Positions 35,315 through 45,707 of a stretch of DNA of 64,000 nt are shown here, piece after piece. The DNA is from Prevotellaceae bacterium KH2P17. Lineage in GTDB: Bacteria > Bacteroidota > Bacteroidia > Bacteroidales > Bacteroidaceae. The notes beneath the pieces were generated by a model that worked only from the letters and a program-made list of their open reading frames with translations, searched no databases and was not told where the DNA came from. The stretch lies in assembly GCA_900199655.1 (NCBI GenBank), contig FZRE01000002.1, positions 232,239 through 296,238 on the forward strand, written 5' to 3'. Positions within the stretch are counted from its first letter, which is position 1. Every line of letters starts with the position of its first letter. The position numbers were made by a program, and so were the translations under genes.

Positions 35315-38305
35315 ATGGAATACAATTTCAGGGAAATTGAAAAGAAATGGCAGCGCCGGTGGGTGGAGAACAACACCTACCGGGTGACCGAAGACAAGGA
35401 GAAAAAGAAGTTCTACGTGCTCAACATGTTCCCTTATCCCTCGGGAGCAGGGCTGCATGTGGGCCATCCGCTGGGCTACATAGCCTCCGATATCTATGCC
35501 CGCTACAAGCGGCTGCAGGGCTTCAACGTGCTCAACCCCATGGGCTACGACGCCTACGGGCTGCCGGCAGAGCAGTATGCCATACAGACCGGGCAGCATC
35601 CGGCTGTCACTACGGAGCAGAACATCAACCACTACAGGGAGCAGCTGGACAAAATCGGCTTCTCGTTCGACTGGGATCGGGAGGTGCGCACCTGCGACCC
35701 AGGCTACTATCACTGGACGCAGTGGGCGTTTGAAAAGATGTTCAACTCCTACTACGACAACCGACTGCAGAAGGCGGAGCCCATCGAGAAGCTGGTCCGC
35801 CACTTCGATGATGAGGGTACACTGGACCTGGACGTGGCGCAGAGTGAGGAACTCCAGTTCTCTGCACGCGACTGGCACAGCATGAACGAGCATGAACAGC
35901 AGAAGGCGCTCATGAACTACCGCATTGCCTACCTGGGCGAAACGATGGTTAACTGGTGCGCCGGGCTGGGCACGGTGCTGGCCAACGACGAGGTGGTTGA
36001 CGGCGTGAGCGTGCGCGGGGGCTATCCGGTGGTGCAGAAGAAGATGCGCCAGTGGTGCCTCAGAGTGAGTGCTTACGCACAGCGACTGCTCGACGGGCTG
36101 GACACGATAGACTGGACCGACTCGCTGAAAGAGACCCAGCGCAACTGGATAGGGCGGTCGGAAGGGGCCGAGATAGAGTTCAAGGTAGCCCCTCATCGCC
36201 CCTCATCCAACACCCAACATCCATCATCCGCCACCCAGAACTCCTTCACCATCTTCACCACAAGGGCCGATACCATGTTCGGAGTCACGTTTATGGTGCT
36301 GGCGCCCGAGAGCGAGCTGGTGGCCAGACTTACCACCGCGGAGCAGCAACAGGCCGTTGACGAGTACCTGGCCTACGTGAAGAAGCGCACCGAACGCGAG
36401 CGCATAGCCGACCGCAAGGTAACGGGCGTGTTCTCGGGTTCGTACGCCATCAATCCGTTTACGGGCGAGGAGATTCCTGTGTGGATATCGGAGTACGTAC
36501 TGGCAGGCTATGGCACGGGCGCCATCATGGCCGTTCCGGCTCACGACAGCCGCGACTATGCCTTCGCGCGGCACTTCAACCTGCCCATCGTTCCGCTCGT
36601 CGAGGGCGCCGATGTGTCGGAAGCAAGCTACGACGCCAAGGAAGGCATCGTTTGCAACAGCCCCCAGGAGGGCAAGCAGTCGGCCTTCTCGCTCAACGGC
36701 CTTACCGTAAAGGAGGCCATCGAGGCCACCAAGCGCTACGTGAGCGAGCACCATCTGGGCCGCGTGAAGGTGAACTACCGCCTGCGCGACGCCATCTTCT
36801 CGCGCCAGCGCTACTGGGGAGAGCCGTTCCCGGTTTACTATAAGGACGACATGCCTTATATGATACCGGAGCAGTATCTGCCCCTGGAACTGCCCGAGAT
36901 TGACAAGTACGAGCCCACCGAAACGGGCGAACCGCCGCTGGGTCATGCCAAACGGTGGGCCTGGGACACGCAGCAGAACAAGGTGGTTGACAAGAGCCTG
37001 GTCGATAACCGCACCGTGTTCCCCATCGAGCTGTACACCATGCCGGGCTTCGCAGGCTCCAGCGCCTACTATCTGCGCTACATGGACCCGCACAACAACG
37101 AGGCTCTGGTGAGCCGTGAGGCCGACGAATACTGGCAGAACGTGGACCTGTACGTGGGCGGAACGGAGCATGCAACGGGCCACCTCATCTACAGCAGGTT
37201 CTGGAACAAGTTCCTTCACGACTACGGTTACAGCTGCCGCGAGGAGCCGTTCCAGAAGCTCGTGAACCAGGGAATGATACAGGGACGCTCCAACTTCGTG
37301 TATCGCGTGAACGAAAACGGCGATGCAGCGGCCTCGAAGGAGAGCCCGCTCTTCGTAAGTTTCGGCCTCAAGGACCGGTACGACACCACTCCCATACACG
37401 TGGATGTGAACATCGTGCATGCCGACGTGCTGGATATAGACGCCTTTCGCGCCTGGCGGCCGGAGTACCGGCAGGCCCGCTTCATCTTTGAGGACGGCAG
37501 CCAGTCGTCTCCCTCATCGTCACCGGACCCCTCATCACCCAACACCCATCACCCAACACCCATCACCCAACACCCATCACCCCTCCCAGTCTACAAGTGC
37601 GGATGGGCCATCGAGAAGATGAGCAAGTCGATGTTCAACGTCGTGAACCCTGATATGATAGTGGAAAACTACGGTGCCGACACGCTCCGGTTGTACGAGA
37701 TGTTCCTCGGTCCGGTAGAACAGAGCAAGCCGTGGGATACCAACGGCATTGACGGTTGCCACCGTTTCCTCCGCAAACTGTGGAACCTGTTCTACGACAA
37801 CCATAGCGACAAGCTCATCGTAAACGACGAGGAGCCGGCCCGGGAGTCGCTCAAGAGCGTGCACAAGCTCATCAAGAAGGTTACCGGAGATATCGAGCAG
37901 TTCTCCTACAACACCAGCATCTCGGCCTTCATGATAGCCGTCAACGAGCTTGGTCAGCAGCAGTGCCACAACCGCAGGCTGCTGCAAGACCTCGTGGTGC
38001 TGCTTGCACCCTTCGCGCCTCACATATCCGAGGAGCTTTGGGAGGCTCTGGGACAGGCCGGAAACGTCTGCGATGCCGCCTGGCCCACATGGAATGAAGC
38101 CTTGCTCGTGGAGAACGAGATGCAACTCACGGTGAGTTTCAACGGCAAGGCACGCTATCAGAAAACCTTCTCGGCCGATGCTGCCAACGAGGAGATACAG
38201 CAGGCCGTTCTCGAAGACGAGAAGAGCCGCAAGTATCTCGAAGGAAAAAGCGTCGTGAAAGTTATCGTTGTACCTAAGCGAATTGTAAATGTAGTCGTCA
38301 AATGA
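35315..38305 (+). CDS. leuS: Leucyl-tRNA synthetase with two repeat-derived insertions
   Basis: This 996-residue enzyme charges tRNA-Leu in the cytoplasm. The HIGH motif is H48-V-G-H51 and KMSKS is residues 768-772. The CP1 editing domain begins near [15 protein letters not shown] and contains the [23 protein letters not shown] editing core. An anticodon domain and C-terminal region end in [15 protein letters not shown]. Two in-frame insertions interrupt otherwise standard sequence: residues 293-309 (rich in P, S, H, T) at the entry of CP1, and residues 729-758 just ten residues before KMSKS. Both are encoded by the ATCACCC/AACACCC simple repeat found in nearby gaps. All catalytic motifs survive, so the enzyme should be active. 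It overlaps the next gene by ATGA. Confidence 0.97.
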   Translation: MEYNFREIEKKWQRRWVENNTYRVTEDKEKKKFYVLNMFPYPSGAGLHVGHPLGYIASDIYARYKRLQGFNVLNPMGYDAYGLPAEQYAIQTGQHPAVTTEQNINHYREQLDKIGFSFDWDREVRTCDPGYYHWTQWAFEKMFNSYYDNRLQKAEPIEKLVRHFDDEGTLDLDVAQSEELQFSARDWHSMNEHEQQKALMNYRIAYLGETMVNWCAGLGTVLANDEVVDGVSVRGGYPVVQKKMRQWCLRVSAYAQRLLDGLDTIDWTDSLKETQRNWIGRSEGAEIEFKVAPHRPSSNTQHPSSATQNSFTIFTTRADTMFGVTFMVLAPESELVARLTTAEQQQAVDEYLAYVKKRTERERIADRKVTGVFSGSYAINPFTGEEIPVWISEYVLAGYGTGAIMAVPAHDSRDYAFARHFNLPIVPLVEGADVSEASYDAKEGIVCNSPQEGKQSAFSLNGLTVKEAIEATKRYVSEHHLGRVKVNYRLRDAIFSRQRYWGEPFPVYYKDDMPYMIPEQYLPLELPEIDKYEPTETGEPPLGHAKRWAWDTQQNKVVDKSLVDNRTVFPIELYTMPGFAGSSAYYLRYMDPHNNEALVSREADEYWQNVDLYVGGTEHATGHLIYSRFWNKFLHDYGYSCREEPFQKLVNQGMIQGRSNFVYRVNENGDAAASKESPLFVSFGLKDRYDTTPIHVDVNIVHADVLDIDAFRAWRPEYRQARFIFEDGSQSSPSSSPDPSSPNTHHPTPITQHPSPLPVYKCGWAIEKMSKSMFNVVNPDMIVENYGADTLRLYEMFLGPVEQSKPWDTNGIDGCHRFLRKLWNLFYDNHSDKLIVNDEEPARESLKSVHKLIKKVTGDIEQFSYNTSISAFMIAVNELGQQQCHNRRLLQDLVVLLAPFAPHISEELWEALGQAGNVCDAAWPTWNEALLVENEMQLTVSFNGKARYQKTFSADAANEEIQQAVLEDEKSRKYLEGKSVVKVIVVPKRIVNVVVK
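36191..36241 (+). repeat. Repeat-derived in-frame insertion 1 in leuS
   Basis: 51 bases of CCTCATC/CCAACACCCAACATCC-type repeat encode 17 residues between EFKVA and SFTIFTTR, where bacterial LeuRS normally has only a few residues. Confidence 0.8.
37499..37588 (+). repeat. Repeat-derived in-frame insertion 2 in leuS
   Basis: 90 bases encode 30 residues. The core is ACCCATCACCCAAC iterated about three times with a 14-bp period. Residues before (FEDG) and after ([13 protein letters not shown]) are normally nearly adjacent. Confidence 0.85.
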
Positions 38306-39294
38306 CCATCAACCACCGCATCATCTGGAACGAGACAAAGGATTATATATTCATAACCCTCGGCTTGCTCCTGTACACTTTCGGCTGGACAGTGTTCCTT
38401 CTGCCCTATGAAATCGTAACAGGCGGCGTTACGGGCATGTCGGCAATCATCTACTATGCCACCGGCTTCAAGATTGAGAACACCTACCTCATCATCAATG
38501 TGTCGTTACTTGTGGTGGCGCTCAGGATACTTGGCTTCAAATTCATGGTCAAGACAATCTATGCCATCACAGCTCTGTACTTCATGCTCAAGTTCGCACA
38601 GATGCTTATGCCTCTCGATGAACACGGCAACTTCGTGCAGATACTGGGCCACAACCAGGACTTCATGTCGCTGCTCATTGGCTGTTGCATTACCGGAACG
38701 TCGCTGGCCATCGTGTTCCTGAACAACGGCAGCACCGGCGGTACCGACATCATAGCCGCTTGTGTGAACAAGTACAGGAACATGTCGCTGGGCCAGGTGC
38801 TCATGACTGTTGACTTCATCATCATCGGGTCGTGCTTTCTCTTCCCGCAGTTCGGCGACTTCCTCGGCCGTGCTCACAAGGTGGTGTTCGGTTTCTGCAC
38901 GATGGTAATCGAGAACTTCATGCTCGATTACGTGATGAACCGCCGCCGGGAGTCGGTTCAGTTCATGATTTTCTCCGACAAATACCAAGAGATTGCCAAC
39001 GCCATCGGCACGCAGATGGAGCACGGAGTGACCATTCTCGATGGCCACGGATGGTACACCGGGCGCGAGATGAAGGTGCTCTGTATCCTTGCCAAGAAGA
39101 ATGAAAGCGTCAACATCTTCCGACTCATCAAGATGATAGACCCCAACGCATTCGTCAGTCAGTCGAGTGTAATCGGCGTGTACGGCGAAGGCTTCGACCC
39201 AATCAAGGTGAGCGTGCCCAAGAAGAAGCAGCTTTCCAACCCCCAGCAGCCATCACCCAACACCCAACCCCCATCACCCAACCCCCCGAAATGA
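38302..39294 (+). CDS. YitT family membrane protein (DUF161/DUF2179)
   Basis: This 330-residue protein has about five membrane segments ([96 protein letters not shown]). A cytoplasmic DUF2179 domain follows (about 220-305: [40 protein letters not shown]). The family is widespread, but its transported substrate is unsettled. It overlaps leuS and rdgB by ATGA, a translationally coupled set. The last 19 residues (312-330, SNPQQPSP to NPPK) come from the ATCACCC/AACACCC repeat rather than the family's usual C-terminus. Confidence 0.9.
   Translation: MTINHRIIWNETKDYIFITLGLLLYTFGWTVFLLPYEIVTGGVTGMSAIIYYATGFKIENTYLIINVSLLVVALRILGFKFMVKTIYAITALYFMLKFAQMLMPLDEHGNFVQILGHNQDFMSLLIGCCITGTSLAIVFLNNGSTGGTDIIAACVNKYRNMSLGQVLMTVDFIIIGSCFLFPQFGDFLGRAHKVVFGFCTMVIENFMLDYVMNRRRESVQFMIFSDKYQEIANAIGTQMEHGVTILDGHGWYTGREMKVLCILAKKNESVNIFRLIKMIDPNAFVSQSSVIGVYGEGFDPIKVSVPKKKQLSNPQQPSPNTQPPSPNPPK
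39235..39291 (+). repeat. Repeat-derived C-terminal tail of the YitT-like protein
   Basis: CCATCACCCAACACCCAACC and similar units encode the proline/asparagine-rich end of the protein and abut the rdgB start. Confidence 0.8.
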
Positions 39295-39893
39295 AGATAG
39301 TTTTTGCCACAAACAATGCCCACAAGCTCGATGAAATCAGGGAGATACTGGGCCCGGAGTTTGAGATAGCGTCGCTGAACGACATCGGCTGCCACGAGGA
39401 TATTCCCGAAACGGGCGACACACTCGAAGCAAACGCCATGCAGAAAGCCCGCTACGTGGCCCGTAAATACCGCCTCTCGTGCTTTGCCGATGACACCGGA
39501 CTGGAGGTGGAGGCCTTAGGAGGCGAGCCGGGCGTACACTCCGCCCGCTATGCCGAGGGCACCGACCACGACAGCGAGGCCAACATGCAGAAGCTGCTGC
39601 GCCGATTGGGCGATGCCGACAACCGCCGGGCGCGCTTCCGCACCGTAATAGCATACCTCCCGCTCACGGCCTCCGGCACTGCCGAAGGCGAGCCCCTGCT
39701 CTTCGAGGGCACCGTAAACGGCCGCATAGACCGCGCTAAACACGGCACCGGCGGCTTCGGTTACGACCCGCTCTTCATACCCGACGGCTACGAACACAGC
39801 TTCGCCGAGCTCGGCATGGAGGTGAAGAACCGCATCTCGCACCGTGCCCGGGCCGTGCAGAAACTGGTCGATTACCTGAAAACCCGTCAATAA
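39291..39893 (+). CDS. rdgB: XTP/dITP pyrophosphatase (RdgB/HAM1)
   Basis: This 200-residue enzyme hydrolyses ITP, dITP and XTP to keep deaminated purines out of nucleic acids. Signature stretches are [20 protein letters not shown] (substrate-binding T/SNNxxK), [26 protein letters not shown] (metal-binding acidic residues), [21 protein letters not shown] and [12 protein letters not shown]. Length and motifs are standard. Translation is coupled to the yitT-like gene by ATGA, and porZ follows 9 bases downstream. Confidence 0.95.
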   Translation: MKIVFATNNAHKLDEIREILGPEFEIASLNDIGCHEDIPETGDTLEANAMQKARYVARKYRLSCFADDTGLEVEALGGEPGVHSARYAEGTDHDSEANMQKLLRRLGDADNRRARFRTVIAYLPLTASGTAEGEPLLFEGTVNGRIDRAKHGTGGFGYDPLFIPDGYEHSFAELGMEVKNRISHRARAVQKLVDYLKTRQ

Positions 39894-39902
39894 CCGCAAA
39901 CT

Positions 39903-41915
39903 ATGAGGAAGTTTCTGCTGCTCACACTCGGGCTTATCGCCACTGCCGCCACGCTGCAGGCGCAGGTCGGCAGCTGGCGTGCCTACCCCGCCTATCACGA
40001 CATCACGGCCGTTGAAAAAGGCGGGAACACGCTCTACGTGCTCGCCTCGGGAGGCCTCTACACCTACAACACGGTCGACCGCAGCGTGCAGACGTACGAC
40101 AAGACCAACGCCCTGAGCGGCACGGGCATCAGCTTCATCGCCTGGTGTCAGGCCGCCCGGCGGCTCGTCATCGTGTACGAAGACCAGAACATCGACCTCA
40201 TGGACGACCGCGGTCAGGTCATCAACCTGCCCGACTACTACCTCAAGTCGATGACGGAGGACAAGACAGTGAACGACGTCCACATCAGCGGCACCGCCGC
40301 CTACCTCTCCACCAACTTCGGAATACTGAAGATTGACGTGGCACGGGCAGAGGTGAGCGACACCTACAACCTCGCCTTTCCCGTTGCCTACTGCCGTACA
40401 GAGGGCGGCAACATCTACGCCGCCTCGCCTGCTGCCGGCCTCTACGCCGCCCCCCTCACGTCGAACCTGCCCGACAAGGCCAGCTGGACGCGCCGCGGCG
40501 ACTACACCCCGCAGCACAAAACCATTGACCCCGCACTGCTTGCCGAGGCACAGCAGGCCCGTGCCGACGGCCCCAAGTACAACTACTTCGGGTTCCTGCG
40601 CTTCGAGAACGGAACGCTCTACACCTCGTGCGGCCCCTTCGTCGACACCAACGACCGCAACCTGCCGGGCTGCGTACAGACACTCACCGGCCACAACTGG
40701 ACCATTTACGAGGACAACCTGCAGCAGCAAACGGGCTACACCTATGCAGACGTGGCCTGTACTGCCGTTGACCCGAAGGACAAGACGCACGTTTTCGCCG
40801 CCGGGCGGAGCGGACTCTACGAGTTCCGCGACGGCCGCTTCGTGAAAGCCTACACCAATACAAACAGCCCGCTGCAGACGGCCTGGTCCGTTGCCGACCG
40901 CACCAACCGCAACTACGTCATTGTGCAGGGACTGCAGTTCACCCCCGACGGCAGCCTCTGGTGCCTCAACAGCATGAGCACCTCGGCACCCTTGCTGCGC
41001 CTGGATGCCGGCGGAGAGTGGACCGAATACCCCCACCCGGAGCTGATGTACAGCACCCAGCGCGCCCTGGAGAACCTTACGGGCATGACGACCGACAGCC
41101 GCGGCCTGCTGTGGTTCGTCAACAACCACTACCGCATGCCCGCTCTCATGGCCTACCAGCCCGAGACCGACAAGCTCAATGCCTACAAGAACTTTGTTAA
41201 CCAGGACGGAACACGCGTGCAGGTAGGCTACGTACGCTGCGCAGCCGAAGACCGCGAAGGCAACATCTGGGCCGGAACAGACCACGGGCCGCTGCTGCTC
41301 CGCGCGGCCGATATAACCACCGATGCCCCCGTGTTCTATCAGGTAAAGGTGCCGCGCAACGACAACACCAACCTGGCCGACTATCTTCTGGACGGCGTAG
41401 ACATCACGTCAGTGGCCATAGACGGTGCCAACCGCAAGTGGTTCGGCACCAACGGCAGCGGCGTTTACCTCATCAGCGCCGACAATCTCACCCAGTTGCA
41501 GCACTTCACCACGCAAAACAGCCCGCTGCTGTCCGACTTCGTGGAGAGCATAGCTATCGACAGCCAGTCGGGCGAAGTGTTCTTCGGCACCGAAAAGGGG
41601 CTTTGTTCCTACATGGGCGACGCCACCGCCACCGCCGACCACATGGACAAGGACAGCGTGTACGCCTATCCCAACCCCGTGCGGCCCGACTACACGGGTC
41701 TTATCACCATCACCGGATTGTCTTACAACGCCGATGTAAAGATTGTGACCTCCGGCGGCACGCTCGTTGCCGAGGGCCGCAGCAACGGCGGAACCTATAC
41801 TTGGGACGGCCTCGACCGCCGTGGCCGCCGCGTGGCCAGCGGCGTGTACATGGTCCTAACGGCCACAGCCGAGGGCGACAAAGGCACCGTCTGCAAGATA
41901 GCTGTCGTGCGATAA
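39903..41915 (+). CDS. porZ: PorZ-like beta-propeller protein of type IX secretion
   Basis: This 670-residue exported protein (MRKFLLLTLGLIATAATLQAQ) contains repeated propeller blades, for example GGNTLYVLASGGLYTYN, GTAAYLSTNFGILKIDVARA, FAAGRSGLYEFRDGRFVKAY, DREGNIWAGTDHGPLLLRAA and RKWFGTNGSGVYLISADN. The terminal beta domain (YAYPNPVRPDYTGLITITGL to GVYMVLTATAEGDKGTVCKI) has type A sorting-domain character. PorZ of Porphyromonas sits on the cell surface and delivers anionic LPS to PorU for attachment of T9SS cargo. The leuS-yitT-rdgB-porZ order supports the call. It implies a working type IX system elsewhere in the genome. Confidence 0.85.
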   Translation: MRKFLLLTLGLIATAATLQAQVGSWRAYPAYHDITAVEKGGNTLYVLASGGLYTYNTVDRSVQTYDKTNALSGTGISFIAWCQAARRLVIVYEDQNIDLMDDRGQVINLPDYYLKSMTEDKTVNDVHISGTAAYLSTNFGILKIDVARAEVSDTYNLAFPVAYCRTEGGNIYAASPAAGLYAAPLTSNLPDKASWTRRGDYTPQHKTIDPALLAEAQQARADGPKYNYFGFLRFENGTLYTSCGPFVDTNDRNLPGCVQTLTGHNWTIYEDNLQQQTGYTYADVACTAVDPKDKTHVFAAGRSGLYEFRDGRFVKAYTNTNSPLQTAWSVADRTNRNYVIVQGLQFTPDGSLWCLNSMSTSAPLLRLDAGGEWTEYPHPELMYSTQRALENLTGMTTDSRGLLWFVNNHYRMPALMAYQPETDKLNAYKNFVNQDGTRVQVGYVRCAAEDREGNIWAGTDHGPLLLRAADITTDAPVFYQVKVPRNDNTNLADYLLDGVDITSVAIDGANRKWFGTNGSGVYLISADNLTQLQHFTTQNSPLLSDFVESIAIDSQSGEVFFGTEKGLCSYMGDATATADHMDKDSVYAYPNPVRPDYTGLITITGLSYNADVKIVTSGGTLVAEGRSNGGTYTWDGLDRRGRRVASGVYMVLTATAEGDKGTVCKIAVVR

Positions 41916-41989
41916 GCCCTCCGCCTGCTGCGTTTCCACCCTTTGGCAGTAACCGGCAGGATAGTGATAGCAACAGAACAAACCGGTAA

Positions 41990-42347
41990 CCTACCCTTGG
42001 AAAGGGGAGGTGGAGGAGGGATGAGGGAGCCTACCCCGGCCCTCCCGAAAGGAGGAAGTCCAGCTCCGCACCAGTGTTGAGTAAGTTATTAACAATCAGC
42101 AAGTTACAAGATAGCGTGCAGATGGTGGCTATCAAGCCCCTTGAAAGGCATCTTCAAGGCGCTTGAACGGCACCATCAAGAGCCTTGAAAGGCACCTTTT
42201 TTATCCCTGGCTTGTAACTTGTTGATTAATGGAGCTTTGCTCCCTCCCTTTTGGAGGGCCGGGGTAGGCTCCCCACTTCACTCCTAACCTCCTCTTTCCG
42301 AGGAGAGGCAAGGCTGCTGAAAATTTCCTGTTGATTAGCTGCTGATG
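41990..42347. repeat. Diverged inverted-arm and 22-bp repeats after porZ
   Basis: CTACCCTTGGAAAGGGGAGG and related arms at about 41990-42030 and 42240-42310 surround the three-unit 22-bp array at 42131-42196. No gene is seen between porZ and the integrases. Confidence 0.65.
42131..42196. repeat. Three 22-bp palindromic units (WTCAAG-N3-CTTGAA)
   Basis: Units at 42131, 42153 and 42175; exactly 66 bp. Same family as 3910. Confidence 0.9.
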
Positions 42348-42359
42348 ATTGAAGACAGC

Positions 42360-42450
42360 GTAACAGAATGGTTTTTTCGCTGCTGCTGCGGTTTGAAGAC
42401 AGAGTAACAGAGTATTCTTTTAGCTGTTGCTGGGGTTTAAAGACAGAGTA
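42360..42450. repeat. 44-bp AAAGACAGAGTAAC units cut by the mobile element
   Basis: GTAAC or GTAC starts at 42360, 42404 and 42448. The third unit breaks off after GTA, where element sequence begins. The array resumes in phase at 55332 on the other side. Confidence 0.85.
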
Positions 42451-42706
42451 CAAGGGTAACTAATCAATGAAAAAGAAGAAATATCGAAATTGATGTAAAC
42501 TAACTGATAATGAGGAGGAAATACACGAATTGGCATAATACTGCTCTATTTGTAAAGGGCAGAAACATGCAGATTTAGGCAGAAGTTCAGTTACCAGAGT
42601 GTTACCTTGTTTTGATGTTGGTAACGATGGAGAAGAAATAGGTAACTGAATTATTATCGTTCGTGTGGCTGTTGCTTCGGTCGGCAGTTTTCTGCATAAG
42701 TGAGGA

Positions 42707-42748
42707 ACGCTTTAATTCGGGTAATTTTGCCCACAAATATTAAAGCGT
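42707..42748 (+). promoter_or_regulatory. Integrase promoter inside a 9-bp inverted repeat
   Basis: A -7 box TAATTTTG (42722-42729) is bracketed by ACGCTTTAA (42707-42715) and its exact complement TTAAAGCGT (42740-42748), which abuts the start codon. An autoregulatory operator is inferred. Confidence 0.6.
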
Positions 42749-43978
42749 ATGAAAACAGAGAAAATGAAGGTGTTGCTCTACCTTAAAAAGAGCGGTATAG
42801 GCAAATCAGGTAAAGCCCCGATTATGGGGCGGATAACACTTGGAAGGAGTATTGCGCAGTTCAGTTGTAAACTTTCCTGCAACCCCGACTTGTGGAATTC
42901 ACGTGAGAGCAGGATGGACGGCAAGAGCCGTGAGGCGGTGGAGATTAATGGGAGATTGGAGAATTTGTTGCTTTCCATTCAATCTGCCTATCAGTCTTTG
43001 ATTGCCAAAGGACAGCCATTTGATGCAACTAATGTGAAAGAACGGTTTCAAGGCAGCGTACAGGCAAGATGTATGCTTATCGAGAGGCTGGATATGCTCA
43101 TCAAGGAGAAAGAAAGCCATATCGGTATAGACATCAAGGAAGAGTCTGTGTCTGCCTATCATTCCACTCGGAAACGGTTGCAAGAGTTCATTCAGAAGAA
43201 ATACCATGTTTCGGATTTAGCATTCTCGCAGTTGACAGAAAACTTTATCTATGAGTTGCAGGCGTTCTGTCTCGGTGAGCTTGGTCATCAGCAAAGCACA
43301 TTTTTCAGAGTTGCGGCAGATTTGAAGACCGTCTGCAGGCTGGCTTATCGCGAGGGGTTGACTGATACGCTTCTGTTTGATAAGGCTCATATAGAACGCG
43401 GAGACAAGAAAACACCCAAAGCTCTTGACAAAGAGGCATTGGATAAACTCAAAGCACTCCGCTTTGATGAATTGGAAGAGGAAATGGAAACAGCTCGTGA
43501 TGTATTTCTCTTCGCCTGTTATACCGGTGCAGCCTATTGTGATTTGATGGAGTTAAGCAAGAAGCATCTTGTCCGTGATGATAAGGGTAGCCTTTGGTTA
43601 AAGTTCAACCGACAGAAGACAGGTGTACTTTGCCGTATCAAGTTGTTGCCGGAAACTGTTCGGTTAATTGAGAAAATGCACAGCGATGAAAGGGAAACAC
43701 TGCTGCCTTTCATCAAATATCCCACTTATCAGTCCTGTCTCAAAGCCTTGCGATTACGGGCAGGTATTTCTTTTCCATTTACATCGCATACTGCAAGGCA
43801 CACCTTTGCCACGCTTATCACATTGGAGCAGGGCGTTCCTATTGAAACAGTCAGCAAGATGCTTGGACATACGAACGTAAGTATGACCGAACGTTATGCA
43901 AAGGTAACACCACAGAAACTCTTTGAGGAGTTTAACCGTTTCCTTTCTTTCACAGAAGATTTACGTTTAACCATTTAA
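42749..43978 (+). CDS. Tyrosine recombinase (integrase) 1
   Basis: This 409-residue integrase has an N-terminal arm-binding and SAM-like core-binding region (about 1-215). The catalytic domain has HTARHTFATL (His-x-x-Arg), LGHTNVSMTERYAKV (His and nucleophile Tyr) and KFNRQKTGVLCRIKLL (beta-hairpin Lys). The usual first Arg box is ACYTGAAYCDL, with Ala where most tyrosine recombinases have Arg; several Bacteroides integrases of the IntDOT group also lack this Arg. It is the first gene of the element, just inside the left junction, and 12 bases before a second integrase. Confidence 0.92.
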   Translation: MKTEKMKVLLYLKKSGIGKSGKAPIMGRITLGRSIAQFSCKLSCNPDLWNSRESRMDGKSREAVEINGRLENLLLSIQSAYQSLIAKGQPFDATNVKERFQGSVQARCMLIERLDMLIKEKESHIGIDIKEESVSAYHSTRKRLQEFIQKKYHVSDLAFSQLTENFIYELQAFCLGELGHQQSTFFRVAADLKTVCRLAYREGLTDTLLFDKAHIERGDKKTPKALDKEALDKLKALRFDELEEEMETARDVFLFACYTGAAYCDLMELSKKHLVRDDKGSLWLKFNRQKTGVLCRIKLLPETVRLIEKMHSDERETLLPFIKYPTYQSCLKALRLRAGISFPFTSHTARHTFATLITLEQGVPIETVSKMLGHTNVSMTERYAKVTPQKLFEEFNRFLSFTEDLRLTI

Positions 43979-43990
43979 CCAAGATTTTTT

Positions 43991-45235
43991 ATGAGAAGTA
44001 CATTCAAGATATTGTTTTACATCAACAGACAGAAAATAAAGGCAGACGGCAAGACCGCCATTCTCTGCCGTATCACCATAGACGGAAAGAGCACCGCCAT
44101 TACCACAGACGAGGAATGCAAATCCTCCGAGTGGAACAGCAGGAAAGGACTGACAACCGATAAGAAGACCAATCAAAGAATCGGCGAGTTCAGAGAACTT
44201 GTAGAGAAGACCTATCAGGATATTCTGATAAATGACGGGGTGGTAAGTGTGGAACTGCTTAAAAACCGTTTGCAGGGAATAGCCACCATGCCGACAACGC
44301 TTCTTGCCATTAGTAAAGCCGAACTGCAATCCGTTAAAGAGTGCGTGGGCAAATCAAAAGCTGAGGGAACCTATCAGAATCTTCTTTATTCAGATAAGTT
44401 ACTTACGGAGTTTGTAAAGGATAAGGGAATGACGGATATAGTCATAGCCACTATAACGGAAGACTTGTTTGAAGAATACCGTTTCTATCTGAAAAAGCGA
44501 GGTTTGGCAACAGCTACCATGAATCGTTACCTTTGCTGGTTGAGTAGGCTGATGTATCGTGTGGTCAGTCAAAGGCTCATTCGCTGTAATCCTTTTGAGA
44601 AAGCCAAGTATGAGAAAGCGGAACAGAAGATACGCTTTCTGCAAAAGAGCGATGTTGCCAAACTCATGGCATTGAGAGTAATTGATAAGGAAGCAGAACA
44701 AGCAAGACGGATGTTTATCTTCTCATGCTTTACGGGCTTGGCTATTGCTGATATGGAACATTTGCAATTTGGACACATTCAAACGGCAGCCGACGGACAG
44801 AAATATATCCGAAAAGAAAGGCAGAAGACAAAGGTGGAGTTTATTGTGCCCCTGCACCCGATAGCTGAGGCCATCATCAAACAATGTAAGGAAGAGCAAC
44901 CCAGCATGAAAGAAATGCAGACGGTGAAAGACAAAGACAACAGCTTTATCTTCCGAACTAATTGCAGCCGTAGCGTGATGAGTGCAAAGCTAAGCATTGT
45001 GGGCAAGGCTTGCGGTATCAGAGAGCGGTTGTCCTACCACATGGCAAGGCACACGTTCGGCACGATGAGTTTAAGTGCAGGGATACCTATCGAAAGCATT
45101 GCCAAGATGATGGGGCACGCCTCTATATCCAGTACTCAAATCTACGCACAGGTGACGGACAATAAGATTTCGGAGGACATGGACAGGTTGATAAGGAAAC
45201 ATCAGACAAAAGAAACGAAGGAGGAAACCGTATGA
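43991..45235 (+). CDS. Tyrosine recombinase (integrase) 2
   Basis: This 414-residue paralogue-like integrase has HMARHTFGTM, MMGHASISSTQIYAQV (nucleophile Tyr) and RKERQKTKVEFIVPLH (catalytic Lys region). As in integrase 1, the first Arg box lacks Arg (FTGLAIADMEHL). The two proteins differ through most of their length, so this is not a recent duplication. Paired integrases could act together or with different sites. It overlaps the next small gene by ATGA. Confidence 0.92.
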   Translation: MRSTFKILFYINRQKIKADGKTAILCRITIDGKSTAITTDEECKSSEWNSRKGLTTDKKTNQRIGEFRELVEKTYQDILINDGVVSVELLKNRLQGIATMPTTLLAISKAELQSVKECVGKSKAEGTYQNLLYSDKLLTEFVKDKGMTDIVIATITEDLFEEYRFYLKKRGLATATMNRYLCWLSRLMYRVVSQRLIRCNPFEKAKYEKAEQKIRFLQKSDVAKLMALRVIDKEAEQARRMFIFSCFTGLAIADMEHLQFGHIQTAADGQKYIRKERQKTKVEFIVPLHPIAEAIIKQCKEEQPSMKEMQTVKDKDNSFIFRTNCSRSVMSAKLSIVGKACGIRERLSYHMARHTFGTMSLSAGIPIESIAKMMGHASISSTQIYAQVTDNKISEDMDRLIRKHQTKETKEETV

Positions 45236-45636
45236 ATGTCAATCACCATCAAACAAAAAGAGAGCGAAGCTATTTCGAGTGGGGCGATAATATGCAAATC
45301 ACTCGCAAAGGCAAAGGCGAAATAGCAATGACAGAGAGTGAACTGGTGGATTTCTTTAGTGTAACATGGAGGAAGCTCAATTATCGTCTGCAACTTCTAC
45401 TAAAAGTCTCTCCCCTGCAACCCGACGAAAGGGATACAGGGGAGCAGGAAGTCTACGTGAACGGACGGCTGCGAGGTTATGCCTTGCTTTATCCGCTTAC
45501 TATCATCATCGCTTTGTCTTATCAATTGGACAGCATGGAAGCCCATTTGTTCAGAAAACACCTCTGTCGAGAGCTACAACGCCCTTTACCTGTAGTGGAG
45601 CAGATATACCTACACTGCAGTGACAGTATCAATTGA
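45232..45636 (+). CDS. Small element-borne protein of unknown function (134 aa)
   Basis: It overlaps integrase 2 by ATGA, so it is translationally coupled. The sequence (SYFEWGDNMQITRKGKGEIA, MTESELVDFFSVTWRKLNYR, RLRGYALLYPLTIIIALSYQ) has no recognised motif or signal peptide; one 14-residue hydrophobic stretch is too short for a clear membrane span. Its position suggests a recombination accessory factor. A strong hairpin follows the stop. Confidence 0.7.
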   Translation: MNVNHHQTKRERSYFEWGDNMQITRKGKGEIAMTESELVDFFSVTWRKLNYRLQLLLKVSPLQPDERDTGEQEVYVNGRLRGYALLYPLTIIIALSYQLDSMEAHLFRKHLCRELQRPLPVVEQIYLHCSDSIN

Positions 45637-45642
45637 TATACT

Positions 45643-45707
45643 TTTCTCTTTCACCGATATTATCCTACTACATTACTACAAGAAGGGATAATACAGTGAA
45701 AGAGAAA
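45643..45707 (+). terminator. Hairpin after the integrase operon
   Basis: TTTCTCTTTCAC (45643-45654) plus TATTATCC (45658-45665) pair with GGATAATA (45686-45693) plus GTGAAAGAGAAA (45696-45707): 12 + 8 bp with a small internal loop and a 20-base loop. Confidence 0.65.

Noticed and set aside
39516..41285. A 589-codon open frame antisense to rdgB and porZ, and similar long antisense frames (744-2024, 13935-15266, 18343-19710, 23066-24733, 56882-58618).
   Set aside because: They mirror well-supported genes on the other strand, show no protein-family resemblance, and arise from biased codon use in this fairly GC-rich genome.
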